From: Candolleomyces eurysporus
Taxonomy: Eukaryota; Basidiomycota; Agaricomycetes; Agaricales; Psathyrellaceae
Direction: 5' to 3'
Length of the DNA stretch: 64,000 bases
NCBI GenBank assembly: GCA_027579435.1
Contig: JANBPK010000772.1
Coordinates: forward strand, 124,001-188,000
Of this stretch, positions 9,703 to 21,453 are shown in pieces (the first letter of the stretch is position 1; each line of letters opens with the position of its first letter). The translations under genes and the position numbers were made by a program. The notes beneath the pieces are model-generated. The model saw only the letters and a list, made by a program, of their open reading frames with translations. It did no database searches and was not told where the DNA came from.

Positions 9703-11157
9703 ATGTCAACTTACGCACGGTCCTTCAAGCTTGCTCTGCCACAAGAGCTGATTGACAAAGTCGTTGATGAAACCAAGGATGACTTTAGTGGCTTGAAAGC
9801 CCTCAGCCTGGTTGGCACGCAGTGGAGCCAGCGCACTCGGAAGCATATGTTCAAGGAGATTAGGCTTATGGAGCAGCTGCACCATCCTCTTGACTCGAAA
9901 ACTCGCTGCAGACGGCTGCTAGAGCTGCTAGAGGCAAACGATCGCTTGCGCAAGCATCCTCAAACATTGGTAATTCAAAGCTCTACCAGCTACGAAGAGA
10001 GCTCGGAACTTGAGCCCGGCTGGCTTCAGGTCTGCTCAGACAATGTTATTGAAGTTCTGTCGATGCTTCGGAATGTCAATGTCGTCATTCTTCAGCAAGG
10101 AGCGATGCGGATGAACTTTTCTCATCTATCGTTCCCTCTGAGGGCTGCGTTGCATTCCTTCATATCTCGTCCCGAGATTATCGACCTCACTCTCTCCGGA
10201 ATCGATTGCATGGAGCTTATACCTCTGGTTCAGCACCCCTCTCTCAAGAACTTGTCAATCGGCCCGCTTGTTGCGCCGCCAGCCGAAATCGACGCCCATC
10301 TTCCATTGAACATCTGCCAAATTCCGTTCAACAAGAACGACAGTACTACTGCTTTCACAAGTCGCAGGAAAAAGAAATCCTTGCGAAAACTCTCCGTCTG
10401 TGGGCCTGGAACTGCTTTCTGCCTCCTCCTCGCCGCTGCCAAAGACTCTCAAGCAACGCTTGGCTTTCACCGAATTACGACGCTCGAGATTGGGACCTTG
10501 TATTTTGATTTCGTCATGGTCCTACTTTGGCAGCCTTTTCTCCACTATTGCTGCAAGAACGTAGAAAGGTACTCCGTCACGCCAGGTCCGGTACTGCCAC
10601 CATCTTCTGACGTTCCCAACGGGATACCGCCTCTCCATCCCTCGATCTTCTCGCTCGACCGGTTACCCAAGTTGAAACATCTGGAGATCAGAGTTCCGTA
10701 CTATTACCTTCCGTTTCCTCAGCATGATCCAATCCCTCACCTCTTGGAAGCACTCGAGAACCTCTCTTCGCCGCACAGTTCAGACGCTCAATCAGTCTCT
10801 CTCCAAACCCTTAACTTTGGAATTGATTTTGCGAACCTTGATATCAAGTCCGAATCCGTGGACGTCACTGGAGTTCTTGACGAAATTTCGAGACGTCAAG
10901 ACATCTGGGGACGCCTGGATGAGATTCTGAGTCGTCGGCATGTATTCTCGCAATTGACCATTGTGAATTTTCATATGCTGCTGGGGGTGTGGTGCAAGTT
11001 TCGGCAGTCTCTGGAGGAATTGGACGGGTTGAGCAACACGATCCATTCTTACATGCCCAATCTCGGGGAACAGATCGAACTCACTGTCGCGTTCCATATT
11101 CCAGCATCTACAGTCTCTTCGGCGATGAGTTCGCTTCCTGTTCGGCCTCCGCAATGA
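9703..11157 (+). CDS. F-box/leucine-rich-type protein, paralog 2
   Basis: Single-exon gene of 484 residues, intact from ATG 9703 to the stop at 11157. The N-terminal F-box reads 'LPQELIDKVVDETKDDFSGL' then 'LSLVGTQWSQRTRKHMFKEI'. The remainder is leucine-rich ('LLELLEANDRLRKHPQ', 'LVQHPSLKNLSI', 'LEALENLSS') and ends near 'IWGRLDEILSRRHVFSQL'. Landmarks match the gene at 1146-2570 throughout, including 'WLQVCSD', 'VQHPSLK' and 'YMPNL'. It probably serves as an SCF ubiquitin-ligase adaptor; the target is unknown. It lies in the same orientation as the pseudogene just upstream and opposite to paralog 1. Confidence 0.88.
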   Translation: MSTYARSFKLALPQELIDKVVDETKDDFSGLKALSLVGTQWSQRTRKHMFKEIRLMEQLHHPLDSKTRCRRLLELLEANDRLRKHPQTLVIQSSTSYEESSELEPGWLQVCSDNVIEVLSMLRNVNVVILQQGAMRMNFSHLSFPLRAALHSFISRPEIIDLTLSGIDCMELIPLVQHPSLKNLSIGPLVAPPAEIDAHLPLNICQIPFNKNDSTTAFTSRRKKKSLRKLSVCGPGTAFCLLLAAAKDSQATLGFHRITTLEIGTLYFDFVMVLLWQPFLHYCCKNVERYSVTPGPVLPPSSDVPNGIPPLHPSIFSLDRLPKLKHLEIRVPYYYLPFPQHDPIPHLLEALENLSSPHSSDAQSVSLQTLNFGIDFANLDIKSESVDVTGVLDEISRRQDIWGRLDEILSRRHVFSQLTIVNFHMLLGVWCKFRQSLEELDGLSNTIHSYMPNLGEQIELTVAFHIPASTVSSAMSSLPVRPPQ

Positions 11158-11668
11158 TGTGTACAGAATAACTAGCGTTTATTTATCCAAATCTGTATGG
11201 TGTCGGCTGGGTGCAATACAATCGGCTGCGGATACGCCGCTGAATGCCTATACCCGTCGATCTGAGTTAACATACTTAAGCCCAGCAGCGTTAAACTAAC
11301 ATTTTTGATCAAGCTTAGTGAGTTATCCCCTTGCACCACTGGATTCTGGGCACAATTGCACTGCCTAACAAAAGGTACGTCAGGGTTATCAATCGTTTTT
11401 TCCGCATTACCACCACCGGCATCAAGTATGAATGCCCCCGAATTTAGCAGCGAATGCCGTGGCCTGTCGCCGGGCAGCCCACTATCATGGCAGGCGACAA
11501 TCTCACTCTTTCANTTTTTTATCGTGGAACTGTCATCCTCACCTCCCTCAGAGCAGCAGCGAGGGCTGAGCGCTGAGCTTGCAGCCTGTCGTCGGTCAAC
11601 TCTCAGAGCCGGAAATTCAAGAATCCTGCTGCCGACAACGTCCATTCTCTGAAAGCCTGCTCGAGCTC
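11158..11668. other. Intergenic region upstream of the first DUF6533-like gene
   Basis: About 510 bases. It includes a tandem GCTGAGC GCTGAGC element at 11565-11578 that recurs upstream of the next gene (13487-13500). N at 11514 lies next to a T run. No coding sequence was recognised. Confidence 0.45.
11565..11578. promoter_or_regulatory. GCTGAGC tandem element shared by the gene pair
   Basis: Two adjacent GCTGAGC 7-mers, 14 bases in total, about 90 bases upstream of the ATG at 11669. The identical 14 bases occur at 13487-13500 upstream of the tandem paralog. It could be a shared promoter site or simply a remnant of the duplication. Confidence 0.35.
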
Positions 11669-13182
11669 ATGACGCTGGGAGGATTGCTGAGCGAGCTCGA
11701 CGTGTACGNTTTGGCCCCAGTTCGTGAGGAATGCTTCTTCTCGTGAGTACATCTGCTTTGGCATTGTACAGCTAACTGATGGGGCTGGTTGATAGTGGCA
11801 GCGCTCACCCTTGTGTGTCTCGAATATGTGGCGAGTCTTGAGGACGAGTTGAGATTTATCTGGCGGTGAGTGTAAATCCACCCACAATTATCCGACCCTG
11901 TCGAGTTTTCAGCGTATTTAAGAAGCTGACGATCCAGTACGGTGCAGCTGGCCCATAAACAGGGTAAAATGTATCTACCTTCTGGGGCGGTATCTTGCGC
12001 TGTTTGGCTTGATGTGAGTAAGCACTTCCGTCAGACCTTGGGTGAGATTCCGCTGATTTTTTGACGCTATTATTCTAGAGCCAATGTTGCCCTTTTATTT
12101 GTTGGCCCGCTGTCGACGGCGCCCGTGGACGTTTCGCATTGTCGAGCATGGTTTAGCCTCTATACTGTCATCTCATGCTTTGTCCTGTTCTGCTTGGATG
12201 CTGTCGCTATGCTTCGAGGTGAGTGAATGGCTCAGTTGATAGAATTTTAGTTGACCGACGGTCACCGCAGTGTACGCGTTGTACAACCGGGACGCCAAAA
12301 TCGGCGCATTCTTCTCCTCCTTGATATTCACGGAGGCAACCCTCGTCACGACGTGCTCTTCAAATACTATCGGATTCGTCCCCTTCAGCCCAATATGTGA
12401 TGTCGAGAAGACGCCGTACCATGTCATTTATTTCACGTATGTCGTCGCCCATATCTATGACACCCTTTCGAAGACTGACTGCCGACCGGTTTGGCACATA
12501 GGTGTGGTGTACTTATAGCCCAATGGTCGCTATTATTTTTCACGTATTGGAAACGGAAGCAGATGGCGGGACATGACCACATTCCTGTGGTGAGACTCGT
12601 GTTCAGGGAGGGCGCATGGGTGTCGATGCTTGTTTCTTGTGAGTATGGGGTATCCTGCTACTCATTTCTGCTCATTGATCTTTCCTTTCCCTTTATAAAG
12701 GTGTGTTTTTGTTCATAGTTCCATATTCTCTGATCACCGGGACTTCGAAGCCGCATATCGTATTGATGTAGGCCTTTCTTTCACTCACTTGAGGTTCTGC
12801 TGTGACAAATCTCAACAACAGCTGGCCGATTACCCTGCACTCAATAGCAGGCTGCCGAGTCGTACTCAACATGTATCGGCTGGGAAGACCTCCACAGTCA
12901 TCACAACTCACGGACGAATCGATGGTTACTGGGACCGATATCCAGTTCACGAGACATTCAACATCGTCAAGCGACTATTGCTTCGATAGCTCGCTAGCAG
13001 ATACGAATAGCTCTCATCGTCCTGGATCAATTGAAAGCTTCCCAGACCAGGCAACTATTACTGCTACAAAAAATGCTACTGCACCCACGGCTATGGACAC
13101 CTTATCCTCCCTCTCCCTTCCTTTGACAGACCTCAGCAGCCCAAGTTCCGAGTCGGAAACCCATTCTCGGATGGTGCACTGA
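11669..13182 (+). CDS. Seven-helix membrane protein, DUF6533-like, copy A
   Basis: Eight exons modelled by hand: 11669-11742, 11796-11865, 11948-12013, 12079-12218, 12271-12436, 12502-12638, 12701-12767, 12822-13182. The sum is 1081 bases, one too many; the N at 11709 in exon 1 is the likely surplus base, giving about 359 residues. The N-terminal core 'LVCLEYVASLEDELRFIWR' and the following 'WPINRVKCIYLLGRYL' are typical of basidiomycete DUF6533 membrane proteins. Several hydrophobic helices follow ('FSLYTVISCFVLFCLDAVAM', 'LLFFTYWKRKQM', 'VFLFIVPYSLIT'), then a Ser/Thr-rich cytosolic tail. Function in the family is unknown. It pairs with the gene at 13761. Confidence 0.82.
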
Positions 13183-13760
13183 CCCCCTCAGGTCTACGCA
13201 GTAGGCAACGTGCTGGGGTTCTCGAATACCGAATAGTAGTCAGTGCGGCCCAAGCAGAGTCTAACATTTGTGATTGCTAGTAGAAGTGTATGATTACAGT
13301 TGCTATACTATCAAGAACTACATAATGCTGAACGATGGCATATTTTAAGGTCAACGCCGTGGATCCAACGATAGGTTTGTTTACGACTTCCTTAATTTTA
13401 AATGGCGATGCTGTCGCGGTTACTCAGCCGATTTCATGGTCATGAGAGCCAAGTCTTTTCTTCGGATTTTTCTCATGGCCTTCAGAGCTGAGCGCTGAGC
13501 ACTCGCGTTCCAAACGTAGAGCCCAATCCTTGATCGGCATGAGACAAATTAATATTTCAATTTGTTACGTCATCGATAAGTTCTTAGCAACTCGCAGAAT
13601 GATATCGAATGATGGTTGGGTTTCTTTATTACCATCATCCCCGTATAATGCCCCCGAACCAGCTGGGGTCGCTGGCAACTCACCTGGCTTGTACCTGGCA
13701 CCCATATACCTCAGATAACAACAAAAAGACCTAAGCCAGCGACCTAGCCAGTCGTTTGGA
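13183..13760. other. Spacer between the tandem DUF6533-like genes
   Basis: About 580 bases with the shared GCTGAGC tandem element at 13487-13500. A short word beginning 'aatgcccccgaa' (about 13645) also occurs upstream of copy A (about 11430), showing that flanking DNA was duplicated with the gene. No gene was seen. Confidence 0.5.
13487..13500. promoter_or_regulatory. GCTGAGC tandem element, second occurrence
   Basis: Identical over 14 bases to 11565-11578; lies about 260 bases upstream of the ATG at 13761. Confidence 0.35.
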
Positions 13761-15251
13761 ATGGGGGAGACCATTTCGGTTGAAGCGGCAGTCTTAACGG
13801 GGTACATTAATTCCCAGTTCATCCGTAATTCTTCGAGCTGTGAGTGTCCGGACTTCCGCTTCTCAAAGCTTCGGCTGATTGATGCCGCATCGAACTCGCA
13901 GTGGTAGCATTGGTACTCGTATGTTGCGAGTACATAGCCAATTTCAATGACGAATTGCGCTTCATCTGGCGGTGAGTTCGCTCAACGGAAATTGAAGCAA
14001 GTTCTGATGTCTTGGAAATAGCCGGCCGATGAACAGGGTGAAGGGCATCTACTTCATGGCAAGATATCTTGGTCTTTTCGGTCTCATGTTCGTCTTTATT
14101 CAAATTATTGTAAAATAAGTCACCAGGAATTGTGGCTGATGAATTCCCAGTGCCAACACAGTTATGCTGTTCGCAGGGCCCCTTGCAACACAATCCGTTC
14201 CCGCAGATCACTGTCGAACATGGTTCAGCTTCCTTACTGTCATTTCATGTCTTGTATTATTTTCTATAGATGCAATTGCCATGCTCCGAGGTGAGTCTCC
14301 TGTCGTTGTGCGGATTGAAAGACAGCTGACATCGAGATTAGTGTACGCCTTGTATAATCGGAACGCAAGAATTGGGGCGTTTTTCTCTACCCTTATCCTT
14401 ACCGAAGTAACCCTTGTTACGACGTGTTCTTCTCGAACGATTGGCAGTGTCCCCTTCAGCCCAATATGCGACGTCGAAAAAACGCCCCTACAGGTCCTTT
14501 ATTTCACGTACGTGCATAATAATGTCTTTGTTTTGCCCCCTCTGACGCTGCTCCAGGTGCGGCGTGTTCATCACCCAATGGTCACTCTTATTTTTCACAT
14601 TTTGGAAACGTAAACAAATGGCGGCGCAACACCACATTCCGATCGTCAGGCTAGTGCTACGAGAGGGTGCTTGGATGTCCGCTCTTGTATCATGTAAGCA
14701 AGGTCTTCCCATTATCTGCTCTCGATCATCTCATTGCGATTGGGCAGGTATATTCTCATTTACTGTGCCCTATTCTATCATCACCGGGACTTCTAAACCG
14801 CATATCGTGCTGGTGTAAGTGCATCCATTGCGACCGCGCTCGCGTTGACAATCTGTTGACAATCATGATTGTTTTCAGCTGGCCCACTGCTTTGCTTTCC
14901 ATTGCGGCATGTCGAGCGATCCTCAGCATGCATCAACTTGCGACCCTCCTTCAACCAATCCAGAGAGCGGGCGGGTCTCACCTCACAAATACCGACATTC
15001 AGTTCACAAGTTTCTTCGACGTTTCCCAATCGTCTTACGACATGCGCTCCTTCCACAGCACTTACGAGCTTGACCAGCGAGTAAGCAGTCAAGCTTCGGA
15101 AGAGGTATTAACTGATACCTCTCCAACCGCCGTTGACACGCTATCATCCCTCTCTTTGCCCCTTTCCCCGGATTCTACTGCGTTTACATACCAATCCCCT
15201 CCCTCCAGTTGTGCTTCTGATACTCCCATAGCTCCGTTCTCCGGTCGTTGA
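13761..15251 (+). CDS. Seven-helix membrane protein, DUF6533-like, copy B
   Basis: Eight exons: 13761-13839, 13902-13971, 14022-14087, 14151-14290, 14342-14507, 14557-14693, 14748-14814, 14879-15251. The sum is 1098 bases, 365 residues. Exons 2 to 7 have the same lengths as in copy A (70, 66, 140, 166, 137, 67). The N-terminus starts 'MGETISVEAAVLTGYIN'. The DUF6533-like core reads 'LVCCEYIANFNDELRFIWR' followed by 'MNRVKGIYFMARYLGLFGL'. Later helices include 'TVISCLVLFSIDAIAMLR' and 'IFSFTVPYSIITG'. The tail is Ser/Thr-rich and differs most from copy A. The third intron opens with GTTCGT, an unusual donor. Probably a plasma-membrane or organelle receptor-like protein of unknown role. Confidence 0.87.
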
Positions 15252-17054
15252 TCCCCAGAACAGCATTAATCGTCATTGTACAATATAAACAATAGCAATT
15301 GATTCTCAAATTGTATTCGAACCAATCTCATTCCAGCTGTAGGTCGGGTTGGGGTCGGGACGACGGGAGTAGAGCCGACAGCCGCCGTCAAGATTTCTCG
15401 CAGCTTTCCCAGTGAATTGGCGAGCGCGGGAAGGCGCGGGACATACTCTCACAGGACTCACAACCTTCTGACATTTGTCGTTATGAATGTACCGGCGTAC
15501 CTTACGCTAGTCCATTCTTTTCGAACCGAAGGTATACAGTCATCCGTAGGCGATGGAGCTTACGCTCATGACGCTATTCTATGTATGGATTTGGCCTTCG
15601 TGTGAGGATGAGTATTGAGACGGGATGGGCAGATAGCAGGGCCGCCGTCTCTATCGCGATTGATTTGCACCCGCGTCGTAGCGGCAAACTCAGGCTTCAG
15701 CACCCACCCGATGAGCGGACACCTGCTCCACATTGACACGCTCACGCAACCACACCCGAGGCGATCGAAATTCGAGTGGTGCACGAGTGCTTTGACTTGA
15801 TTCCTCTTTCAGCGTAGGATATACAGGCCTAATCCTCACCTAAAGGAATTCGCCATGCTTACAATTATTTCAAAAAATGGCAAACAGGGGAGGTCAAGTC
15901 GTCAGGCCCAGAAATCTTGCGATCGCGCTTTGCCGTCCATTCTTCAGGACGGAGCACAGGGCCAAGGAGTCAGGATCAACGAAGCAAGGTCTCATCAGCG
16001 TTTTTACGACGGATGAGATTCTCCTTTCCTGTCGGTGGTCTGTTCGTTGTGCTGATCCCGAGCAGCCCGTTCAAATTTCTCTTTCTGGTATCCGTCGTTG
16101 GGATACTTAGCTCGAATATAAATAGATCCTTCTCTCCAATTATTCATATCCATTAGTCCCCCGTAGTTAGACCGAATGAGTTCGTCCTTGGACTCTTTGA
16201 GTCTTGAAGTCGGGTTAGTTGCGAGATGCAGCTGCTCTGGCCACCGAGGTCTGGCACATCTAATGAAGGCTCATCATGGATATTTTATCATTCTTGAAAC
16301 TATGTAAAAGCTTGGAGTACAGCTCGAGTTCAAGAATGGTGTGTCATTAGCAGACGTCTGGCAGATATACTCAAGGCTCATCATAGATATTTTATCATCC
16401 CTCGAAACTCTTCAACAACTTGCTCAAAACGCAGCTCGACTTGAAGGACGGTACTTTGATTTCATCTGCCAAGGCAAGCCGTAACAGTTGACGCATCACG
16501 TCACGGCCGGCCTCCAAATCTGGCCTGTTCCTATTTTAAGACGCTGATGACAGGGGCCTTTCTGGCCCAACTCTCCACCTACTTTGTTGTCAATTCTGGC
16601 TCTTATTGTCATCAAATTTCTGCCAACTAGCACTTGCTGAGGAGTTTCTGGACGCTGGACTGCCAAGCTTCTATCGTTCATCTCATGGACGCCTTGTGGT
16701 TACGGATACAGTAAAACGCGTCTGGATTTCCGTGGGCCTCCTCTGGCGCCAACACGATCCGATCAGAAAAGTCGGCAAAGCAGCTCTGATGTCCTTGTGA
16801 TGTGATGGTTCTGCCTGCTTTTTCGCAGATGGCTGAAAACAAAGCTCCAAACGGGTTGCGTGGTCCCGTAGCGAAGCAACGGGGCTAGTTGTGCCTTGTT
16901 TCTGAGAGCCATAAGGACCCGACAGTCGTCCATATGCTCTAGACATTTTTCCCGTTCCCCTCCATCGTCCTTCCCTTTCTCTTCTCCTCGCCGTTGGCGT
17001 TATCTTTCTCGCTTCTGGTGTCTGTCGCTCATTCTTCCAACCCCTCCTTTCATT
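15252..17054. other. Intergenic region
   Basis: 1.8 kb with no supported gene. A 77-codon open frame starts with ATG at 15877, but it matches nothing recognised and lacks neighbours in frame. A ~110-base imperfect tandem duplication at 16264-16480 is listed separately. The last 150 bases are C/T-rich and probably contain the promoter and 5' leader of the secreted-protein gene. Confidence 0.4.
16264..16480. repeat. Imperfect ~110-base tandem duplication
   Basis: The words 'aaggctcatcat', 'gatattttatcat', 'cgaaact/tgaaact' and 'cagctcga' recur in the same order at 16264-16372 and 16373-16480. The two units are clearly diverged. Confidence 0.7.
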
Positions 17055-18272
17055 ATGAAGAGCATTCTCGTCGTCTTTTTGCTCGCCGTCTCTCAGCTTG
17101 CCGCCGCAGCTAGCCACCTCAACAGGGCAGTCTCTGATGGTGCTGTTCTCAAGCACCGAACCAACGCTGCTCGTATGGCGGCTGGTTTGAACCCTCTTCC
17201 TCCCCGTGAGCTCAAGGGTAAGTTTTGCTCCTTTTTCTTAACTTGTTCCGTGTGTCCATAAGCATTCGTTGCAGCCCGGACCTGGCCCGGAGGAAACTGG
17301 CCCCCCACTCCCCCTAAGCCCAGCAACCCTAGACCGTCTTCCACGAAACCGTGAGTGCACCCTTCATCCCGTTGAAGTGCTCTTCTCTGATTTCGACTTT
17401 TCAGCGATTGCGATGACAAGAAGGACGTTCCCATCAAGTGCAAGAGGAAGGGTGGAGGACAGATTGGCTACATTAGCAAGGACTGGTCGAAGAAGGGCGA
17501 ACGGGGGTATGTTTCCTTTCCTTGATTCTGGGATGTCTCGTGAGGTGCTAAACCTTCGGACCAGTTACGGCCTTTGCTCGAGCAAAAATACTGCTCTCAA
17601 GCTCGACTTTGAGAACTCGGTGACTCCTTTCGACTTTAAGATTAGCGTAAGTCAATCACACATTTCAGCGACAGTTCATTTGCTCACCTTCTTTTGATCG
17701 GTTTAGGGGGGCAAAGATTACCCATATCTTGGTTTCGCCGGAAACAACCTTAACCCTGGCTCCACGTATGTCCCATCCATTCATCCACGAAGTACGCCTC
17801 CTGACCAGATTGACTTGGCTCAGTGACTCTTGCGTTTTGACCGGAACCAAGAAGAGTAAGCCCCACCACTCTTTCCGGATGGTATCCCATACTGACACCG
17901 ATCCCTAGCCACCCGTGGAAACGGCCCCTCGAACGTAGGAAACGCCTACAGTTCCTGGTCCGCCAACTCCGAGTCCCAGCTCTGGTACTACAACCGTGGC
18001 AGCAAGCAAGTTGAATGTGAGTCTCGATGATTTGCCTTGAGAGTGGTGCTGACGTATCTACGATTCAGCCAAATGGGTGAACTCCGGAGGAAAGAACGTT
18101 GACTCTAAGGTCTTCTACGACCCCGATGATGATCTCTTCCATCTCGTCACTGACGCCAATGCATTCAAGAGGAAGTGCAGGAACGCCTACGAAGTCGTAC
18201 GTGTAATCTTTATGACGTTCTACTGAAGTTATTCTAACGCCAACTGGTTAGGAATTCGAACTCGATGATTGA
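17055..18272 (+). CDS. Secreted protein, nine exons, uncharacterised Agaricomycete family
   Basis: Exons 17055-17217, 17275-17350, 17405-17506, 17565-17646, 17707-17765, 17824-17855, 17909-18016, 18069-18196, 18252-18272 sum to 771 bases, 256 residues. A signal peptide is clear ('MKSILVVFLLAVSQLAAAAS'). A Pro-rich linker ('NWPPTPPKPSNPRPSSTKP') leads to a compact domain with 'GGGQIGYISKDWSKKGERG', 'YPYLGFAGNN' and 'SESQLWYYNRGSKQV'. The layout of a 'GYIS...W' start, a 'F-A/G' middle and an 'S..W.Y' late motif resembles a family of secreted Agaricomycete proteins of unknown function; this resemblance is from memory and not tested. Six Cys residues follow the signal peptide. No enzyme motif was seen. 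It probably acts in the cell wall or medium. Confidence 0.85.
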
Positions 18273-19032
18273 GCTACGATTCGGCTTCACAATCCTCTCC
18301 CCATCTCTCTATCTCATCCGCTTCTCCGAAAATCTTCCCTTTCTCTAGAACCCTCCATGATGGACACACGCTCTTATCCATTCTTTTGTCAAACAACGGC
18401 CGTCGCCACTCCCATTCTTTTTCCCTTGGAATAATTCATTCTATTCATGTGTACTCATGTACTCTAATGCGCTCTGCTCGGACACTTTTTTTTGGACACT
18501 ATTCAACGTTTGGAGGTTGGAGTAACGGACTCATCATTTTCAGTCATTCTTTTACTTACTACACTGGACTTTCCCCGCTTTGACTCTCGTAGCTAGGCTT
18601 TCTGCGGCGAAAGCTGGATAGAAGGAAGGATGGACCTTGGCGAACGCTCCGGATTTCTGTTAACCTCCCGTGTCCAAAAACAGCCTATCTTCACTTTGGA
18701 ACGCGAGGCAGGATCCCCGCGATTGGTCTCATAGCAGTAGCGCACATACCACCCTTTCACCCTCACTCGACTCTTACCTGTTGCCATTTCTGTAGTCGTA
18801 GTGTCATCGCTCAAGATCCTTGTAGATATCCGCTGTAGCGATTCGCCTGACCGCAATCATAACTTGTTATTGTTACTGTTGCGTTCCTTTGAGAAACGAA
18901 ACGAAATTGGCCGATGTTCTCAAATTAATAGGTGTATTACAGTATCGATGGTAAGAATATTAATGTAGGGTAAAGCTTGAATGTAGGTAAAGCTTGTCAA
19001 TAGACCTTCTATTGAACAAAATACCAAGGCTC
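18273..19032. other. Intergenic region between convergent genes
   Basis: About 760 bases between the 3' ends of the plus-strand secreted protein and the minus-strand MFS gene. T-rich 3' sequence is followed by unremarkable DNA. Open frames here look like chance. Confidence 0.4.
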
Positions 19033-21453
19033 TTATCGCTTCCTCACTGCGTATCTGCTGTTGGAACGTATCTGCTTCCCGAACTTCCAGAAAATCCAGG
19101 GTCTGTGCGTAGAAGCCGTTTAGTGAGCCCGATTCGTTTGAAAAAGCACAATACGTCTCACGCTGGACAACCAATGACAATAGCGCACGACGCTAGAACC
19201 GTATTCCCAATCCCATACCCCAATTTTCCAAAAAGAACCGGGGCGAATAAAGGAAACCCGAATCCAGCGATAGCGCGAAGACAGGACACAGTAGCGAGCG
19301 CTTGAGAGTTGTCAGCAATTCAACATTCGAATGGCATCAGAAGAAGNAAAAAAATCGAAGTCAGGGTCTTCGTGATAGACGTTATAGTACGAGAAGATCT
19401 TCACCAGATGCAGCATGCAGACTGAATGCATCAACGATATACGTTTGCATCGCTTGGAAGTTCAGAATCATCCCTGTCCCCACGAAAGCGATTCCCTATC
19501 AATGGAACATCAGAAAAGTTTGAAAGGAAATGTCATAGTTCTCCGAATGGTTAGACACGCACAACATCGGTCAGGGTCCAGTGAAAACGGTTTTGCGACG
19601 ACCACCCTGTGATCAGAAGACCCAGGGGCAGAAGAAGGGTACCTGGAACCATAGATGCTGCGTGAAAAAAGAACATTCATCAGCGTGCAAATTCTCATCA
19701 TCATTGCCAGTGAGAGAGTAGGTGACCAACGCAGTCGGAATTCAGGTTCGTCAACGCCTTCATTTTGTTTCTTCAGGTATAAATATATCCGATCCACGAA
19801 GAAAGCGTTCACCAAAGAAGCCAAGGAAAGACCGATTCCGAGGGCTATATATTGTAAGCCAGCGATCTCGGCTGATTGCCCATACACATTGGAGAATATG
19901 ACTGGCATCTGGGTTAAGAAGACTGGTTGAACGGACCATCAGAGAACTTGAAAATTTCGGCGCCGCCAAGATGTCGAAAGAACATACGGTAGAAGATTCC
20001 GTAAACCAATGCCGTATAGAAACTGAATAGTTGGATTATGGGCTCGAATAAGATTAGTTGTGTTGGTCGTGAGAGAGCGTGAAGTAACGTAGTAGGAAGA
20101 CTGAAAGAAGAATATCAAAATTCCGTGCCTGTGTTGCTAGGTATCTGTCAAGTCGGACACACCTTGTCTTTCTTCCCGTGTCGTAAACTGACCGAATGTG
20201 CGTGTGTCCTCCACCCGCACCTCGGCTCCGTAGGGACATTCTTAACTTTTCAGCCTTCCGTTCGAGAAGAACAGGTGGATATGCTGCCATAAGATGATAG
20301 CGTTAAACGAAACTGCGCAGGAAATTTTCCAGCGAGACTTACTCTCTTGAAGCAAAAATATGCCCGATATCTGTACGATGACATCGACGAGGCTAATGGA
20401 CCAGAACTGGCGCAATGTCAAGACAAAAAAGGGCTGACCAAAGCAAGCTCACTCACGACCCATCTCCAAGACGTTCTGTGCGTTATCCTTGTCGCACGAA
20501 CATCCGTCGACTTCCTTTCAACAAAGAGAAACAGGCAAACGTACCATCCAGCACACACAGGGCCGAGAACAGGGCCAAGCATGGCTACGAAAGAGTACAA
20601 CGCCATAGCCCGCCCCCTCTGCTCTTTGTAAAAGATGTCCCCCATGACAGCACCGCCAACCTGGATACAGTCAGTTAACCAAGTCGCATCGACGAACGGG
20701 GGTCTATTAGCTCACTGAGAGTGGAGCACTTCCACCGACGCCTGCAAGAAACCTGAAAACGAGGAGTTGTGGCGTGTTCGTGGAAAATCCACAAGCGAGG
20801 TTCCAGACTGACGATATGTGAGCAACGAGACGACCAGCCGTAAGGCGTCCTCACCCAAGTAAAATAAATTGGAGATTTTGATCACTTGCGATCTCCCATA
20901 AATCTCGCTCAGAGGACCGACGATAAGTGGCCCAACGGCTGTGAGGGGATAGTAAGCAGGTCGAAGTCTGAGGGCTCAAGGCAACACTCACCATATCCCA
21001 ACACGAACGCGGAAGTGATTAAAGATATAAGGACAGCATTCGTCATTCCAAACTCCTTTGCAATCGTCTCACTAGCAGGCGCGATCATCGACGAAGACGC
21101 TGGACTAATAAAGTTGAAAGCCGAGACCACAAATGTTGTTGCCCATTTCCTCTTGGAAGACCAGCTAAACCACGAAGCCAATGAGCATTGCAGGGTCGAA
21201 AGTGAAAGGAAGAGGGAGATTAAGCTTACTTCTTTGGATTCGAAGGATCGTCGGGTCCACTCCAATCTACCCACTGGACTTCTTCGGGAGGATTGACGTG
21301 CTCGAATGAGAATCTTCCTTCGGGCTCGGATGCAAAGTCTTCCAGGATGGTGGAAGGTGGAGCCTCAAGATCCACTGCTTCTTCTTCAACGACTGTTGTT
21401 GTGGTGCTGGACGATCCTCTGCTTCGAGGAGGGCACACTTTCAGTGAGTCCAT
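19033..21453 (-). CDS. MFS drug/polyamine-type transporter (DHA1-like)
   Basis: A major facilitator superfamily protein spread over many short exons. The start 'MDSLKVCPPRSRG' is at 21453. The N-terminal cytosolic segment ends in the typical fungal 'VDWSGPDDPSNPKK', and the first helix follows ('FVVSAFNFISPASSSMIAP'). Other landmarks in order: 'PLSEIYGRSQVI' (loop 2-3 motif A), 'GRAMALYSFVAMLGPVLGP' (motif C region), 'TYPPVLLERKAEKLR' (central loop), 'GLQYIALGIGLSLASLVN', 'QTYIVDAFSLHAAS', and the terminal exon 'PWIFWKFGKQIRSNSRYAV' with stop at 19033-19035. These match the DHA1 proton-antiporter subgroup; the substrate cannot be told. The N at 19347 falls in an intron. Individual exon edges in the middle were not all verified. 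Confidence 0.88.

Noticed and set aside
15310..15330. 'attcgaacc' resembling a tRNA T-loop
   Set aside because: No matching acceptor or anticodon stems nearby.
15877..16110. 77-codon ATG frame in the intergenic region
   Set aside because: No homology recognised, no splice partners, length expected by chance.
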